DNA of 64,000 bases. Source: Costus lasius (lineage: Eukaryota; Streptophyta; Magnoliopsida; Zingiberales; Costaceae). The translations under genes were made by a program, and so were the position numbers. Shown in pieces: positions 47,403 through 57,260 of the stretch. Every line of letters begins with the position of its first letter. Position 1 is the stretch's first letter. The stretch covers positions 80,693,178 through 80,757,177 of the forward strand of contig CM050449.1 in NCBI GenBank assembly GCA_027563935.2, in the 5' to 3' direction. The notes beneath the pieces were generated by a model. That model was not told the origin of the DNA. It ran no database searches and was given only the letters and a program-made list of their open reading frames with translations.

Positions 47403-48768
47403 AGGTTCCTTTGGTTTAATTTAGACTTATGTCTACGTTAGGCCATTAGGAAAGATCTTGGACCAATTGCTCTTCTTGATTTGAATTTCCTGCAATCTGA
47501 ATTTTGTGTTCCTGCTGAGTTTATCTTCTCGCCTTCTGATTTCTGAGATTATCAAATGAAATTTTTCTTTACACAACTTTGGTTTTTGTCCTTGTCTCCT
47601 TGACTAAGATGTCCATCTGAATCTGAAAATTTCAGCCAACTGCTCTTAATGTCCTGATTGTTTTCTGATTTCTATTTTGATATTTTGGCCTGGTCCTAAG
47701 CGACACAATTAGTCTATATGACTGCCTTTGCATTAGTTTCTGCATAGATTGTATTCTAGGTTTTTTTTTCCTGATTCTGAAGTTTCCTATTCTGGGTTCA
47801 TGAAGTGAGGCGAACACCAAAACTATCTCATAGATGGCTTTGGAGGTTTCCCCTTGCTGCACAATTCTGATCACAACAAGGGCCTGTTGTGGTCCTCGGC
47901 AGCTTAGAGGTGAAGCAGGAATTTGAATGTTACTGTTGTGTACCAAACTGTTGTTTCCCTGCCCTCTTGCGCTGATTTGCTAGTATGATTAGAGGTCTTT
48001 GGAGACTATCTAAGATCATAGATAGCCCTCTGAGCTTTATTTGATCTCATATTTCCAAATCCATAGCTTGGAACAATTACAAGGGTCACACAACTTGGAT
48101 CTTCCCCAAACCAGATTGCTGATTTCTGATTTCCTGTAGCCGATTCCTTGTTCTGATATGTTCTGGATTTCTAATCTCTGCAGTTTACCTTCTGGTATTT
48201 CGGTGGGGTAACTCACATCTCATGATTGGTTGGTTCAGCAAAGTTCATTGCTGCATCATCCTGGACTTCCATGCGAATCTGAACTTAGCTCATGACAGCA
48301 AACTTAATTGCTGCACTTGACTGCATTCGTATCCTGATTCTGCATAAAACTGAAACCTGGTTTTGACACTCCTGATGCTTTCAACCACTCAAACAACACA
48401 CACAAACTCAGTTAGGACAGCAAGTTCAAATGCTGATATTTCTACATCCAAAAATCTGCACAAAGTTCTGTTCAAACATTCTAAATCCTGCACTTGATTT
48501 TTTGAACTTTCACACTTGATTTCAGCCTTCTTGCTGCACTTAAGTTGTAGCAAATTGCAGCCAACAACTAGATTTGTTTTCAATACATACATGTGCTGCA
48601 TTTTGTTAAAATAGACTCTTGATTACTGCCATATACATGCTTTCATGTTTGTTTCTTTCATGCTATTTAGTTTGCATTTTTAAGTTATTTGCTAGTTGTA
48701 GTTTATATGCAAAAAAAAAAAAAAAAAAAAAAATTGCTTACACCCTAGTTGCACCCTAAACTTTTATC
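47403..48768 (+). other. Element E leader with AGCAA..TTGCTGCA motifs and poly(A)
   Basis: No gene. CAGCAAAGTTCATTGCTGCA is at 48236-48255, ACAGCAAACTTAATTGCTGC near 48296, and a weaker copy near 48418. A 23-base poly(A) at 48711-48733 ends 35 bases before the ORF start. The arrangement parallels the D leader. Confidence 0.75.
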
Positions 48769-50175
48769 ATGCGTCACTTTACTCAAAGGGAAGTTATAGC
48801 TAGAACAGAATTAATAACTATTAGGGAACACTATAGGACTCTTATACATAGGCCTAATAGTTCTATAAAACAAAAATGTAGGGTTCTCACACATGGGCCT
48901 AATAGTTTTACTACACATATTTGGTGCAATGGTTTTAAATGTAAAACTATTATTGATCATTTTGTCAAGTACAATATCATATCTCCTAGATCCCTTGAAG
49001 AATTTGGCCTTACCATAGAAAAAAATCCTAACCCTTATTGCATAACTTGGGATGATTTGACTTCAACTTTAGTTGACTTTCAATGCTTAGTTCCTATTCA
49101 ATTAGGCAATATGAAAACTGAAATTTGGTGTGATGTAATGAGTTTAGAAGGATTTGACATCTTGTTAGGGAATGAATTCATGCGTGATTATCAAGGACAT
49201 TATTTTCACAACCCTTGGAGTTATAGTTTTATTCATAAAGGGTTGCCACACATAATTCACCCTTATGATGAGTTAAGGGAGCAAACTAAAAAGTTGCAAC
49301 ATGAGTTCAAGGAGCATATGAAAAAGTTGCAACAATCAATAGAGAAATTAAGAAAGCCCCACTTACAAGTTGAACAAGAGAGTCCTAATCCTCTAGAGTT
49401 CAACCAAACCTTAGAGCCTACCTTAGAACCTAAACCATGTCTTGATGAAACCACTAAATTTGAAGAAATAAATCATGAAGTACCTTTACCTTCAATTTTA
49501 GGGCCCATACCCATAGGTTCTTTAGAAAACATGCCTCAACTTGAGTCTACCACATCTATTCCAACTAAGGAACCCATTATTAATTTATGTGAGAATCAAT
49601 TGCCCATAGAGACTCCATTAGGCATAAAACAACTTAAGTTTGGAACATTTATCATTGATGACTTAGATAGCCAAGTTGAATCCACATCCATAGATCATGA
49701 TGAACCACACTTTGAACCAATGTTAGATCCTTTTGCCATTGACCTAGACCCCAAGTCTCAATCATTAAGAGAACCACATCTTGAAGGCTTAGAAGACTTG
49801 ACCCATGATCCCATGATCCTTGAGTCATGCCTCTTAGATCCAACTACCCACGCTCCTAAGCCACCTGTAAGGTCAGTCAAACAAAGTGAAAACATGAGTG
49901 CTTTACCTCTTTTGCAAGTTGAACATATTGATTTTATCTTTCCTTCTCTTAGATCCTATAATGGACTACATGAGCTTGCTAATATGTCTTGTTTAAATCT
50001 GAATTTTCTTTCACCTAGCTTATTGATTGTGAGAAGTACATTAGGGGTTAAAACAAGACAACTCACTCAATTTATGCATGATCAACTTCTCTTCCTACCT
50101 ATCCTCAAAGATGAATACACTTATAGGCCTCCACCTAAGCGTGATAAATTGTTAATTTCCATGCTAGTAGTTTAA
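48769..50175 (+). CDS. Element E protein: inactivated retropepsin-like domain plus acidic tail
   Basis: Intact ORF of 468 residues from ATG 48769. Residues about 45-150 match the layout of a Ty3/gypsy retropepsin: THIWCNGFKCKTIID, then NIISPRSLEEFGL, NPNPYCITW, QCLVPIQLG, EIWCDVMSLEGFDILLGNEF. The catalytic D-S/T-G is D63-H64-F65 here, so proteolysis is not expected. A coiled-coil-like helix follows (LQHEFKEHMKKLQQSIEKL). The tail has the shared motifs LGPIPIGS, EPMLDPFAIDLDPKSQ, LEGLEDLTHDPMILES and THAPKP. It stops 67 bp before the 3' LTR, unlike B and D. No Gag, RT or integrase motif. The role is unknown; a structural or RNA-binding partner is one inference. Confidence 0.8.
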   Translation: MRHFTQREVIARTELITIREHYRTLIHRPNSSIKQKCRVLTHGPNSFTTHIWCNGFKCKTIIDHFVKYNIISPRSLEEFGLTIEKNPNPYCITWDDLTSTLVDFQCLVPIQLGNMKTEIWCDVMSLEGFDILLGNEFMRDYQGHYFHNPWSYSFIHKGLPHIIHPYDELREQTKKLQHEFKEHMKKLQQSIEKLRKPHLQVEQESPNPLEFNQTLEPTLEPKPCLDETTKFEEINHEVPLPSILGPIPIGSLENMPQLESTTSIPTKEPIINLCENQLPIETPLGIKQLKFGTFIIDDLDSQVESTSIDHDEPHFEPMLDPFAIDLDPKSQSLREPHLEGLEDLTHDPMILESCLLDPTTHAPKPPVRSVKQSENMSALPLLQVEHIDFIFPSLRSYNGLHELANMSCLNLNFLSPSLLIVRSTLGVKTRQLTQFMHDQLLFLPILKDEYTYRPPPKRDKLLISMLVV

Positions 50176-50242
50176 TTGTTGCTAGTCATTTTTAATTAAC
50201 CTAAGTTTCTCCAGGAGTAGAAACATTTGAACCGGGGGTGTA

Positions 50243-52220
50243 TGATGCAGGAGCATTTTGACATATTTGACTTAATTTTGACTTAGTCAATTTTTGCATA
50301 ATTATCGTATATCTTGATTGAACTTAAGACTTCATCAATGTTTATATTTAAAATTTGACTTCATAGAATCACTAATCCTAATTATTTGTCATGTCATGAA
50401 TGCGAGGTTAAGCCCATTGAATGAATTATCAAGGTCAAACCATCAAGCCCAAGTTTAGCTCAAGCTAATCAAGTTTAAAGGATAAACCAGCCAAGAGATG
50501 AAGCCCAGGTTGCTGCCCACAAAGATGAGCTGCCCTTGCACCCGTTGCAGCTAACTTGAAGAAGAAGGAACGCAGGTTTCTAGCCAGCGTATGGAAGAAG
50601 AAAGTTCTCAGCTCAAACGAGAAGCTTTGCCAAATGCAGTAAACTGAACTTGAGAGCAAAGGAGACAAACTGCAGCTTACCCAAAGAAGAAGTGAACGTT
50701 GGAACTTGCAGCCAACGGTCACAAAAAAAAGCTTCGAGCTTCAACGCACGCCTATCTTCTCTTTGTTGTTCTATAAATGTAATCTCCCCCAATGTATTAG
50801 AGAGAAGACAAGATTTTAACAATGAATGGAAATGGTTTTCGTTTCTATCGGATGTTTCTTCCCTTCTTCCTTTGATAGCTGAAGGTTCCATGGATTTGGA
50901 ACTCTTTCACTATCTTCTTCTCTAACCTTCCATGGACTTGGAACCTCTACGACATCCATCTTCCACCTCTGCCACGCTTAAACAAGCTTCCGCCGCTGTC
51001 GCATTCCACACCCAGTTTCCAGCCGAGTCCAGCTTTGGACTCTCCGTTCGCCTCGCCGCCAGCGACGATCCAACCGACGGATCGTCCTCAAACTCCAGCC
51101 ACGCATCCTCCCTTTCAGGTCGAACCCACAACCGGAGGGATCGCCCCATCCGACGTCTGGATCGCCGGAATCGGGAGATTTCCGGTGACGCCTCCGCTCA
51201 CGCCCTGTTTCCGCCCTTCTCCACTGATCGCCGTCGATCTCCTCCGACAAGCCCCCGTTCGACCCCAAACTCCGGCCACGCCTTGTCCAGCATCACAAGG
51301 ATCCCCAACTGTAGCAGGTCCGGCGATCGTGCACCACCGGACGACCGCCTATCAACTCTGCTCCACGCTCGTTTTCCCCTGTTTCCGCCCAGCTTCCGCC
51401 TCAGATCCGCCTTTCATCGTTGATCTTCCCCGTCCGGCCATCTTTCATCTCCAAGCTCCGGCCACGTCCTCTCGTCAGCCACACCATCCTCCAGCAGCAG
51501 CAGGTTCCGAGTTCGTGCACCACCGGTTGCCCGGCGACGACCTATGTTCCACCTGCGCACCTCCCCTGTTCCGACCGAACAGGCGCTTCTCCGCCTCTGC
51601 CAATGCTCCGTCGTTCCGCCACCCCTCGCCGTTGCTCTGGCGCCGTCAACACCTTCTCGTCCTTCCCTTGTCTCCATCGCCGCCGACGAGCGATCCATGC
51701 GCCAGCGTCGTTGATCGGCGCAAGCCCTGCTTCCTGATTTCCCATTCTGTTCCTGCTTTCTAGTTTAGCTCCTAAGACTAATTTGCTTAGCATTTTTAAT
51801 GCAGGTAGTTAACGTGCTGGGTGATCCTGAAGTACCTGATTTTTCTATGATTGGGAAGAACGTGATTTGCTCTACATCCTGAATTACTTAGGGCAGCTGA
51901 GCGTAATCAGATCAACCTGCGCATCCAAGCAAATTAAGCTGCTTGATAAAATTTTTGTGTTGATTTTCTTTGCTGATCTGATTAATTTTCTTGGAGATGC
52001 CCTATTTGACTGAGAATGACACTTCATTTATTTTATACGCTGAAGAGAACAAACTTCACTCTGCTATTTGGCTTTATTAGTTTTCATTATTGATCACTAG
52101 AACCCTCTCTAAGGCATACTACTTTTCCTAATTGATAATTTTGCCCTGCATTTTTGGCTGCTGATTGAGTTTAGTATTTTATTTCAAAATATTCTAATCA
52201 TGTGTTTGCCCACCACAACA
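50243..52220 (+). repeat. Element E 3' LTR
   Basis: The LTR is 1978 bp, the same ends and length as 45410-47387, followed by TSD CACCC and then the rest of the D ORF. Confidence 0.96.
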
Positions 52221-52225
52221 CACCC

Positions 52226-53565
52226 TTAGGAATGATTTTTTCCATACCTACATCAAAATGAAAGATAAGATGTGTAAGGTAGCCATAGATGAGTCCATAG
52301 GCTTCAACTTCATAACCCCTAGTGCCATTGATAGATTTGGCCTTACCAGTGAGCCTATCCCAGACCCTTACACCATTAGTATGGGTGATGGAACCAAAAC
52401 CTTAGTGAACCATATGTGCTTAGTTCCTATTTTGTTAGGTACCCTTCTACTAGAAGTTTTGTGTTATGTCTTACCCTTAGAAGGTACATACCATGTCCAC
52501 CTAGGAGCACTTTGGTTATATGATGTCAATGGGTATTACCAAAGGCAAGATGATTCATATGTCTTAAGATGCCAAAACCCAAAGATTAAGATCAAGAGGT
52601 CCAAACCTAAAACCTCTAAGGTACCTACTCTCTCAAACTCTCAAGAGAATATACCAACCTTAGAGTCTACCATGGGAACAAAAACAAGCTCAGGTAACAC
52701 ATGTGAAACTCAACAGGCAAACCATGAGGTAGAACCCATACCTCAACCTTCAATTTTAGGGCCCATACCCACAGGTCCTCAAGATGAGTCTAGCATTCCA
52801 GCTAAGGAACCCATAGTTGACTTGTCTAAGAGTCAAAGTACCCCTAAGTTGCCCATAGAGACCTCTGTAGACTTGTCGTCTCAACTTAAGAGTGAAATAG
52901 AACCATCACAATTACCTTCAATTCTAGGGCCCATACCCATAGGTTCCCAAACCCAAAATTGCACTACTATTAGAGAACCTAAAACCGAACCCAAACCCAT
53001 AGGTCTTCTAAAAGCTAATATCGAACCTAAGTTGGAGTCATTTGAGCTTGACCTGGATCCTAATCCTCAACCTTTAGGTCAACCCCTAGACTTAGAAGAT
53101 CTCTTCCAGGACCCTATGATCCTTGAATCTTGTCTTATAGGTCCCTCTACCCACACCCTTAAACCACCATTAGAGTCAACTCAACTTGAAATAAATGAAA
53201 ACAAATTTGCTTTGTGTACTTGTCAAATTATTGAACATATTGATTTCATCATTCCAATCCATTTATATGCACAAATTCCTAATTGTGACCTTACTAATGA
53301 ATATGGCCGAGAAAGGGAATTCAATGCAGGTGTCCCTGACTTACAGCTTGGACCATGGACATGGAACAACAAGATAGGATGCTCTGATGACAACACTTTG
53401 CAGATTCAGACCCATGAAGGACAATTGACTTTTGCCCCTCCAGGACTTTTACACCATCACCGCAATAACCATTCTTCGGAGAAGAATTTTTTTTCACCCG
53501 GGGAGAATGATGCAGGCAGGAACCACAAGCCACGAAGATACAAGTGGAGCCTAAAGGTGCCCTAG
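52226..53565 (+). CDS. Element D protein, pseudo-protease domain and tail ending inside the 3' LTR
   Basis: Continues the frame from 45409. The retropepsin-like region (about residues 60-150 of the joined protein) has KMCKVAIDESIGFNFITP, YTISMGDGTKTLVNHMCL and VLPLEGTYHVHLGALWLYD. The D-S/T-G is D-E-S at about residue 74. The tail has LGPIPTGP and LGPIPIGS, LEDLFQDPMILESC, THTLKP, TNEYGREREF and NHSSEKNFFSPG. The last 19 codons lie in the 3' LTR (53508 onward), ending at 53565. The same C-terminal pattern (GR.H.PR.YKWSL..P) ends the B protein. No enzyme domain beyond the inactivated protease fold. Confidence 0.8.
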
Positions 53566-55632
53566 ACAAAGACTCGTGAGGTCACAAATAAGCTAGCATG
53601 GTCACTTCTAGCTAGCTCAAAATAAAGAAAAGAATAACTTCAACTACTTCATGTTATGGTCAAGACACTTTCCAGAGAATAAGTTGTACTCTCCACAAAT
53701 CAGCCAATCTAGCCATGCGACTTGCGCCAGCTTCAAATCTGCATCAAGATCATCTTCAACGCTGAACGGTTCAACGCACGCTCGCAGCCAACGCTCTTCT
53801 TCAGCCAAAGTTGGAAGCTTCAACGTTACCTTCGCACCTCACAAGGAAAGTTCAACGTTTCTCTTCAGCAATCGAAGGAGGAAAGCTCCAATGCCATCGC
53901 TGCAGCCGTTCAAACAAGGGAACACCAACGTCTCTTTGCAGCAACGTCTCTCCCAATCTTCCCCTATATGTATCAAAGCTTGAACCTTGTACAGACAGAT
54001 TTGAGATTTTGTTGAATGGAAATGGTTTCTTCGTCCATAGAATCGGATGTCTCCTTTCTCCTCTGAGGCGCTTGTGTCGCCTACCCTTCTCTTCTCCTCC
54101 TCCTTCTAGGGCTGAGCCCCTCCTTCCTCCTCTCCTCTCTAATCTCTTCCTCTACCTCTAATCCTCCTTCTCTGTTCGCTGCAACCGTCTGCAACTTCAC
54201 TTTCCTGATTTTCGAAAGATTGTGAGCACGCCGCCGACGATCCGCCGGTCTGATCCTCACAAAACTTCGGGCGTCACTCCTCCTCCCCAAGATGAAGCTC
54301 TAGCCGCCGGCATCCGCCAATCCTCCCGTCCGATCACCGGAATCGAACGTCCGTTCGAATCCCCTGTTCTCGCCAGCCTTCCGTCCTGGTGCCGTCTTCC
54401 AGCACCGTTCTCCTCCGTCCGGCCACCATCCACCACGAAACTCCGGCCACATCGTCACCACAACCTCATCAACTCCCAGTTGTAGCAGGTCCGGCGAACG
54501 GCCACCACCGGACGAACGGCGACCAACTCTGCTTCACGCTCGTTTTCCCCTGTTTCCGCCCAGTTTCCGCCTCAGATCCGTCTTCATCGTCGATCTCCTC
54601 CGTCCGGCCATCTTTCATCTCCAAACTCCGGCCACGTCCTTTCGTCAGCCACAGCATCTCCCAGTAGTAGCAGGTTCTGAGTTCGTGCACCACCGGTTGT
54701 CCGGCGACGAACTCTGTTCCTCACGCGCATCTCCCTGTTCTGCTGAACAGCGCATCCCCGCCTCCGCCTGCGTTGCCTCCCTCGCCTCGCCCCACCACCA
54801 GCCGTCGGTGTTCCGACGAAACCGACGCCTCCTCGCCTTTCCAGTGCTCCAGTGCCACCGACAAACAATCCGTGTTGCAGCGTCATCGATCTCGCCAGCT
54901 TTTCTCGTTCTGTTTTCACGTTCGCTGTTTGTTCTTAACCTTGGTGCTAAACTGAATATCCTTGTTTCTGCAGGTTTTTTTTTACTTGCTCGGATAAGTC
55001 TCCAGCTCTGATCATTGGATCCATTAGCAAGACCTGATCCTCCTCTATCATTCGGATCAGTTGGAAGAAACACAAATCGAATGGATCATCCTCCAAGACA
55101 CATCAACTTTCGTAAATTGATCAACTCCTGCATAGTCTTCTTATTTAATCTGATTAGCGTATTTTATGCAGGTATTTGATGTGCTTCGACAGGAAGGAAC
55201 CTATAATATCTGAAACGGTTAGGAAGACCATGTTTCTGTCCACCATAAGGAACAGTTGGTCCTACTAAAGATTCATCGGTACACCCAAGAAAGCATTGCA
55301 AAAGTAGTAATCTAATAAAATTCTGTGCAGTTTTAACTTTCCGATCTGAGATGCTATATTGGTTGCACAAAATCTATATGCTCGAGTAGGAGTCTACTCT
55401 CCATTTTGATACGCATGCAAAGAACTAATTTAGTTCTACAATGCAGTTCATTTAGTTGAATATTGAATGATTGGAACCCCTCTATGACATTTGCCACATT
55501 TGCTAAATAATAATATTTCTGAACTCCTGGAATTCTAGCTATTTCATGAATATGTTGTTTTCTGAAAATTCAAAAATAAATAACTGAATTTAAATTTAGT
55601 AGTTTGTTGTCACACGCTTCCCCCCTACATCA
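53508..55632 (+). repeat. Element D 3' LTR
   Basis: The LTR is 2125 bp, no differences from 41788-43912 seen on line-by-line comparison, and predicted ORFs in both copies are identical. It is preceded by CACCCGGGGAGAA and followed by TSD ACCTT. Confidence 0.96.
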
Positions 55633-56580
55633 ACCTTGGCCATAATGCTTACTTTTGCTTTCTTGATAGATTTTCTAGTTTTCTACAGATCCCTATTCAC
55701 CTAGAGGATCAAGAAAAGGCGACTTTTACTTGTCCATATAGTACATTTGCATATAGGAGAATGCCATTCGGATTATACAATGCTCCAGCCACATTCTATC
55801 AATGCATGATGGCGATCTTCTCCGACTACAATGAAGATTTTATGGACATCTTCATGAACAACATTTTGGTATATGGTCAATCTTTTGAATCTTGTTTGGC
55901 TAATTTGTCCAAGGTTTTGCCGTGATGCAAGGAGGTGAACCTCATTCTGAACTGGGAGAAGTGTCATTTTATGGGATATTTAATTTTTGAACATGGGATA
56001 GAGGTCGATTGGGCTAAAGTTCAAGTAATTGAAAGGATGAATCCGCCAACTTCAGTCAAAGGAATCCGTAGTTTCCTCGGACACACCGGATTCTACAGAA
56101 GATTCATTAAAGATTTTTGAAAGATAGCCCAACCACTAACCAATCTGCTTTGTAAAGACTCTGAATTCTGTTTTGATAACAATTGTTTGCAGGCATTTGA
56201 GACACTCAAGAAGGCTTTGGTCTCTACACCTATTATTTAGCCACCTGATTGGACTTTACCTTTTGAATTGATGTGCGATGCGAGCGACTTTGCCATCAGA
56301 GTTGTTCTGGGGCAAAGAAAAGATAATAAGATTCATGCAATATACTATGCCAGCCGCACTCTAGACAAAGCACAAATCAACTATGCGACAACGGAAAAGG
56401 AGCTTCTATCCATTGTCTTTACGTTTGATAAATTTTGTTCTTACTTGATTGACTCAAAAGTTATTGTATATACAGATATGCAGCAATCAAGTACTTGATG
56501 AGTAAAAAGGACACAAAGCCATGGCTTATACGATGGATACTACTTCTTGAAGAGTTTGATTTGGAAATTATTATGAGATA
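55633..56580 (+). pseudogene. Athila/Tat-like RT and RNase H remnant, 3' part
   Basis: Continues the RT from 41787: CFLDRFSSFLQIPIHLEDQE, RRMPFGLYNAPATF, then MNNILVYG where the catalytic F/YVDD is lost (D-D to N-N). Next come GYLIFEHGIEVDWAKV and RSFLGHTGFYRRFIKDF. RNase H has LPFELMCDASDFAI, YYASRTLDKAQINY and TTEKELLSIVF. It is interrupted by stops at 55923, 56118 and 56238 and a frame change near 56478. It ends in [15 protein letters not shown] and LEEFDLEI near 56575. Confidence 0.87.
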
Positions 56581-56584
56581 TGGT

Positions 56585-56840
56585 AGATGGATGTAAAATA
56601 GGAAGCTGGATGTGTATAAGACACAGCCTGATGGCTTCATCCATCCTGTAGAGGCCAATATGGTCTGCAGGCTAAAAAGATCCATTTGCGGATTAAACTA
56701 AGCATCTCAAAGTTAGAATCTTCAGTTTGATTAAGTAGTAAGAGATTATAACTTTATCTAAAGCGAATATGATGCCTGTGTGTACAAAAAATTCAATTGG
56801 AGCTTGGTGAGTCTTCTGGTCTTGTATGTCGACGACATAT
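56585..56840 (+). pseudogene. Copia RT fragment fused behind the gypsy RNase H
   Basis: Encodes DVYKTQPDGFIHPVEANM, CRLKRSICGLNQAS, YNFI.SEYDACVYKKFNWS and LVLYVDD in plus orientation with stops. It matches the copia RT of families A and C around the active site (compare 1290-1480). It has no LTR, primer site or other copia sequence beside it. Probably a small filler insertion at a repaired break. Confidence 0.75.
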
Positions 56841-57260
56841 GATGCCTTGCATTTTAGTAGTATTTTTCCTTCGTATTTCATGGTAAATCTAGGCTTATTT
56901 TGATACTTTCATACTCTTTAAAGGCTTATTTGCTTAAAAGCTTCAGAATCTTCACTTTTTCTTGCTTTTATGAAATTTTAAGCAAAATCGCCCTATTTTG
57001 ACATTTTTTGAAGATTCTAAGGCCATGGAGTGATTTCTTATACGAAGACGAAGCTACACGTCAAATTCGGACTCAATAGGAGTTAGTGTGAAAAATATGG
57101 CCAGGTGAACCCTATGGGGTTCACCAGCACGTTCCTCAGCCAACAGGAACCTCATAGAGAGCTTCACGGCTAGGTGAACCCGGCGGGGTTCACCTGTATT
57201 CCGTTCGGCCGAAACTGCTCAGAGTAAAGCATAGCCAGGTGAACCCGGTGGGGTTCACCC
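56841..57260 (+). repeat. Athila/Tat-like LTR, 5' portion with three palindromes
   Basis: Begins TGATGCCTTGCATTTTAG and has the AT-rich opening typical of these LTRs. Then three 23-24 bp near-perfect palindromes of the form GGTGAACCC-NNNNN-GGGTTCACC occur at 57103-57125, 57172-57195 and 57237-57259. It is cut at 57261 by the A4 LTR. No gene. Confidence 0.6.

Larger units (their letters stand above)
45410..52220 (+). mobile_element. Non-autonomous LTR retrotransposon E with pseudo-protease ORF
   Basis: Complete 6811-bp element: LTRs 45410-47387 and 50243-52220 (1978 bp each, one difference seen, T/C near 45748 versus 50581). TSD CACCC (45405-45409 and 52221-52225), primer site 47391-47402. 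One intact ORF of 468 residues is present. Purine-rich GAACCGGGGGTGTA precedes the 3' LTR. No Gag, RT or integrase. The LTR and leader share blocks with D, so the two families are related. It is nested in D's coding frame. Confidence 0.95.
41788..55632 (+). mobile_element. Non-autonomous LTR retrotransposon D with pseudo-protease ORF
   Basis: Complete: 2125-bp LTRs (41788-43912 and 53508-55632) with no difference seen, and TSD ACCTT (41783-41787 and 55633-55637). It has an initiator-Met-type primer site and a leader of about 1.3 kb. One ORF (45253-45409 continued at 52226-53565) is interrupted by element E. Without E it is about 7.0 kb. It lacks Gag, RT, RNase H and integrase. The insertion lies in a gypsy RT. 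Zero LTR divergence makes it the youngest element here, so something active in this genome supplied the enzymes. Confidence 0.95.
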
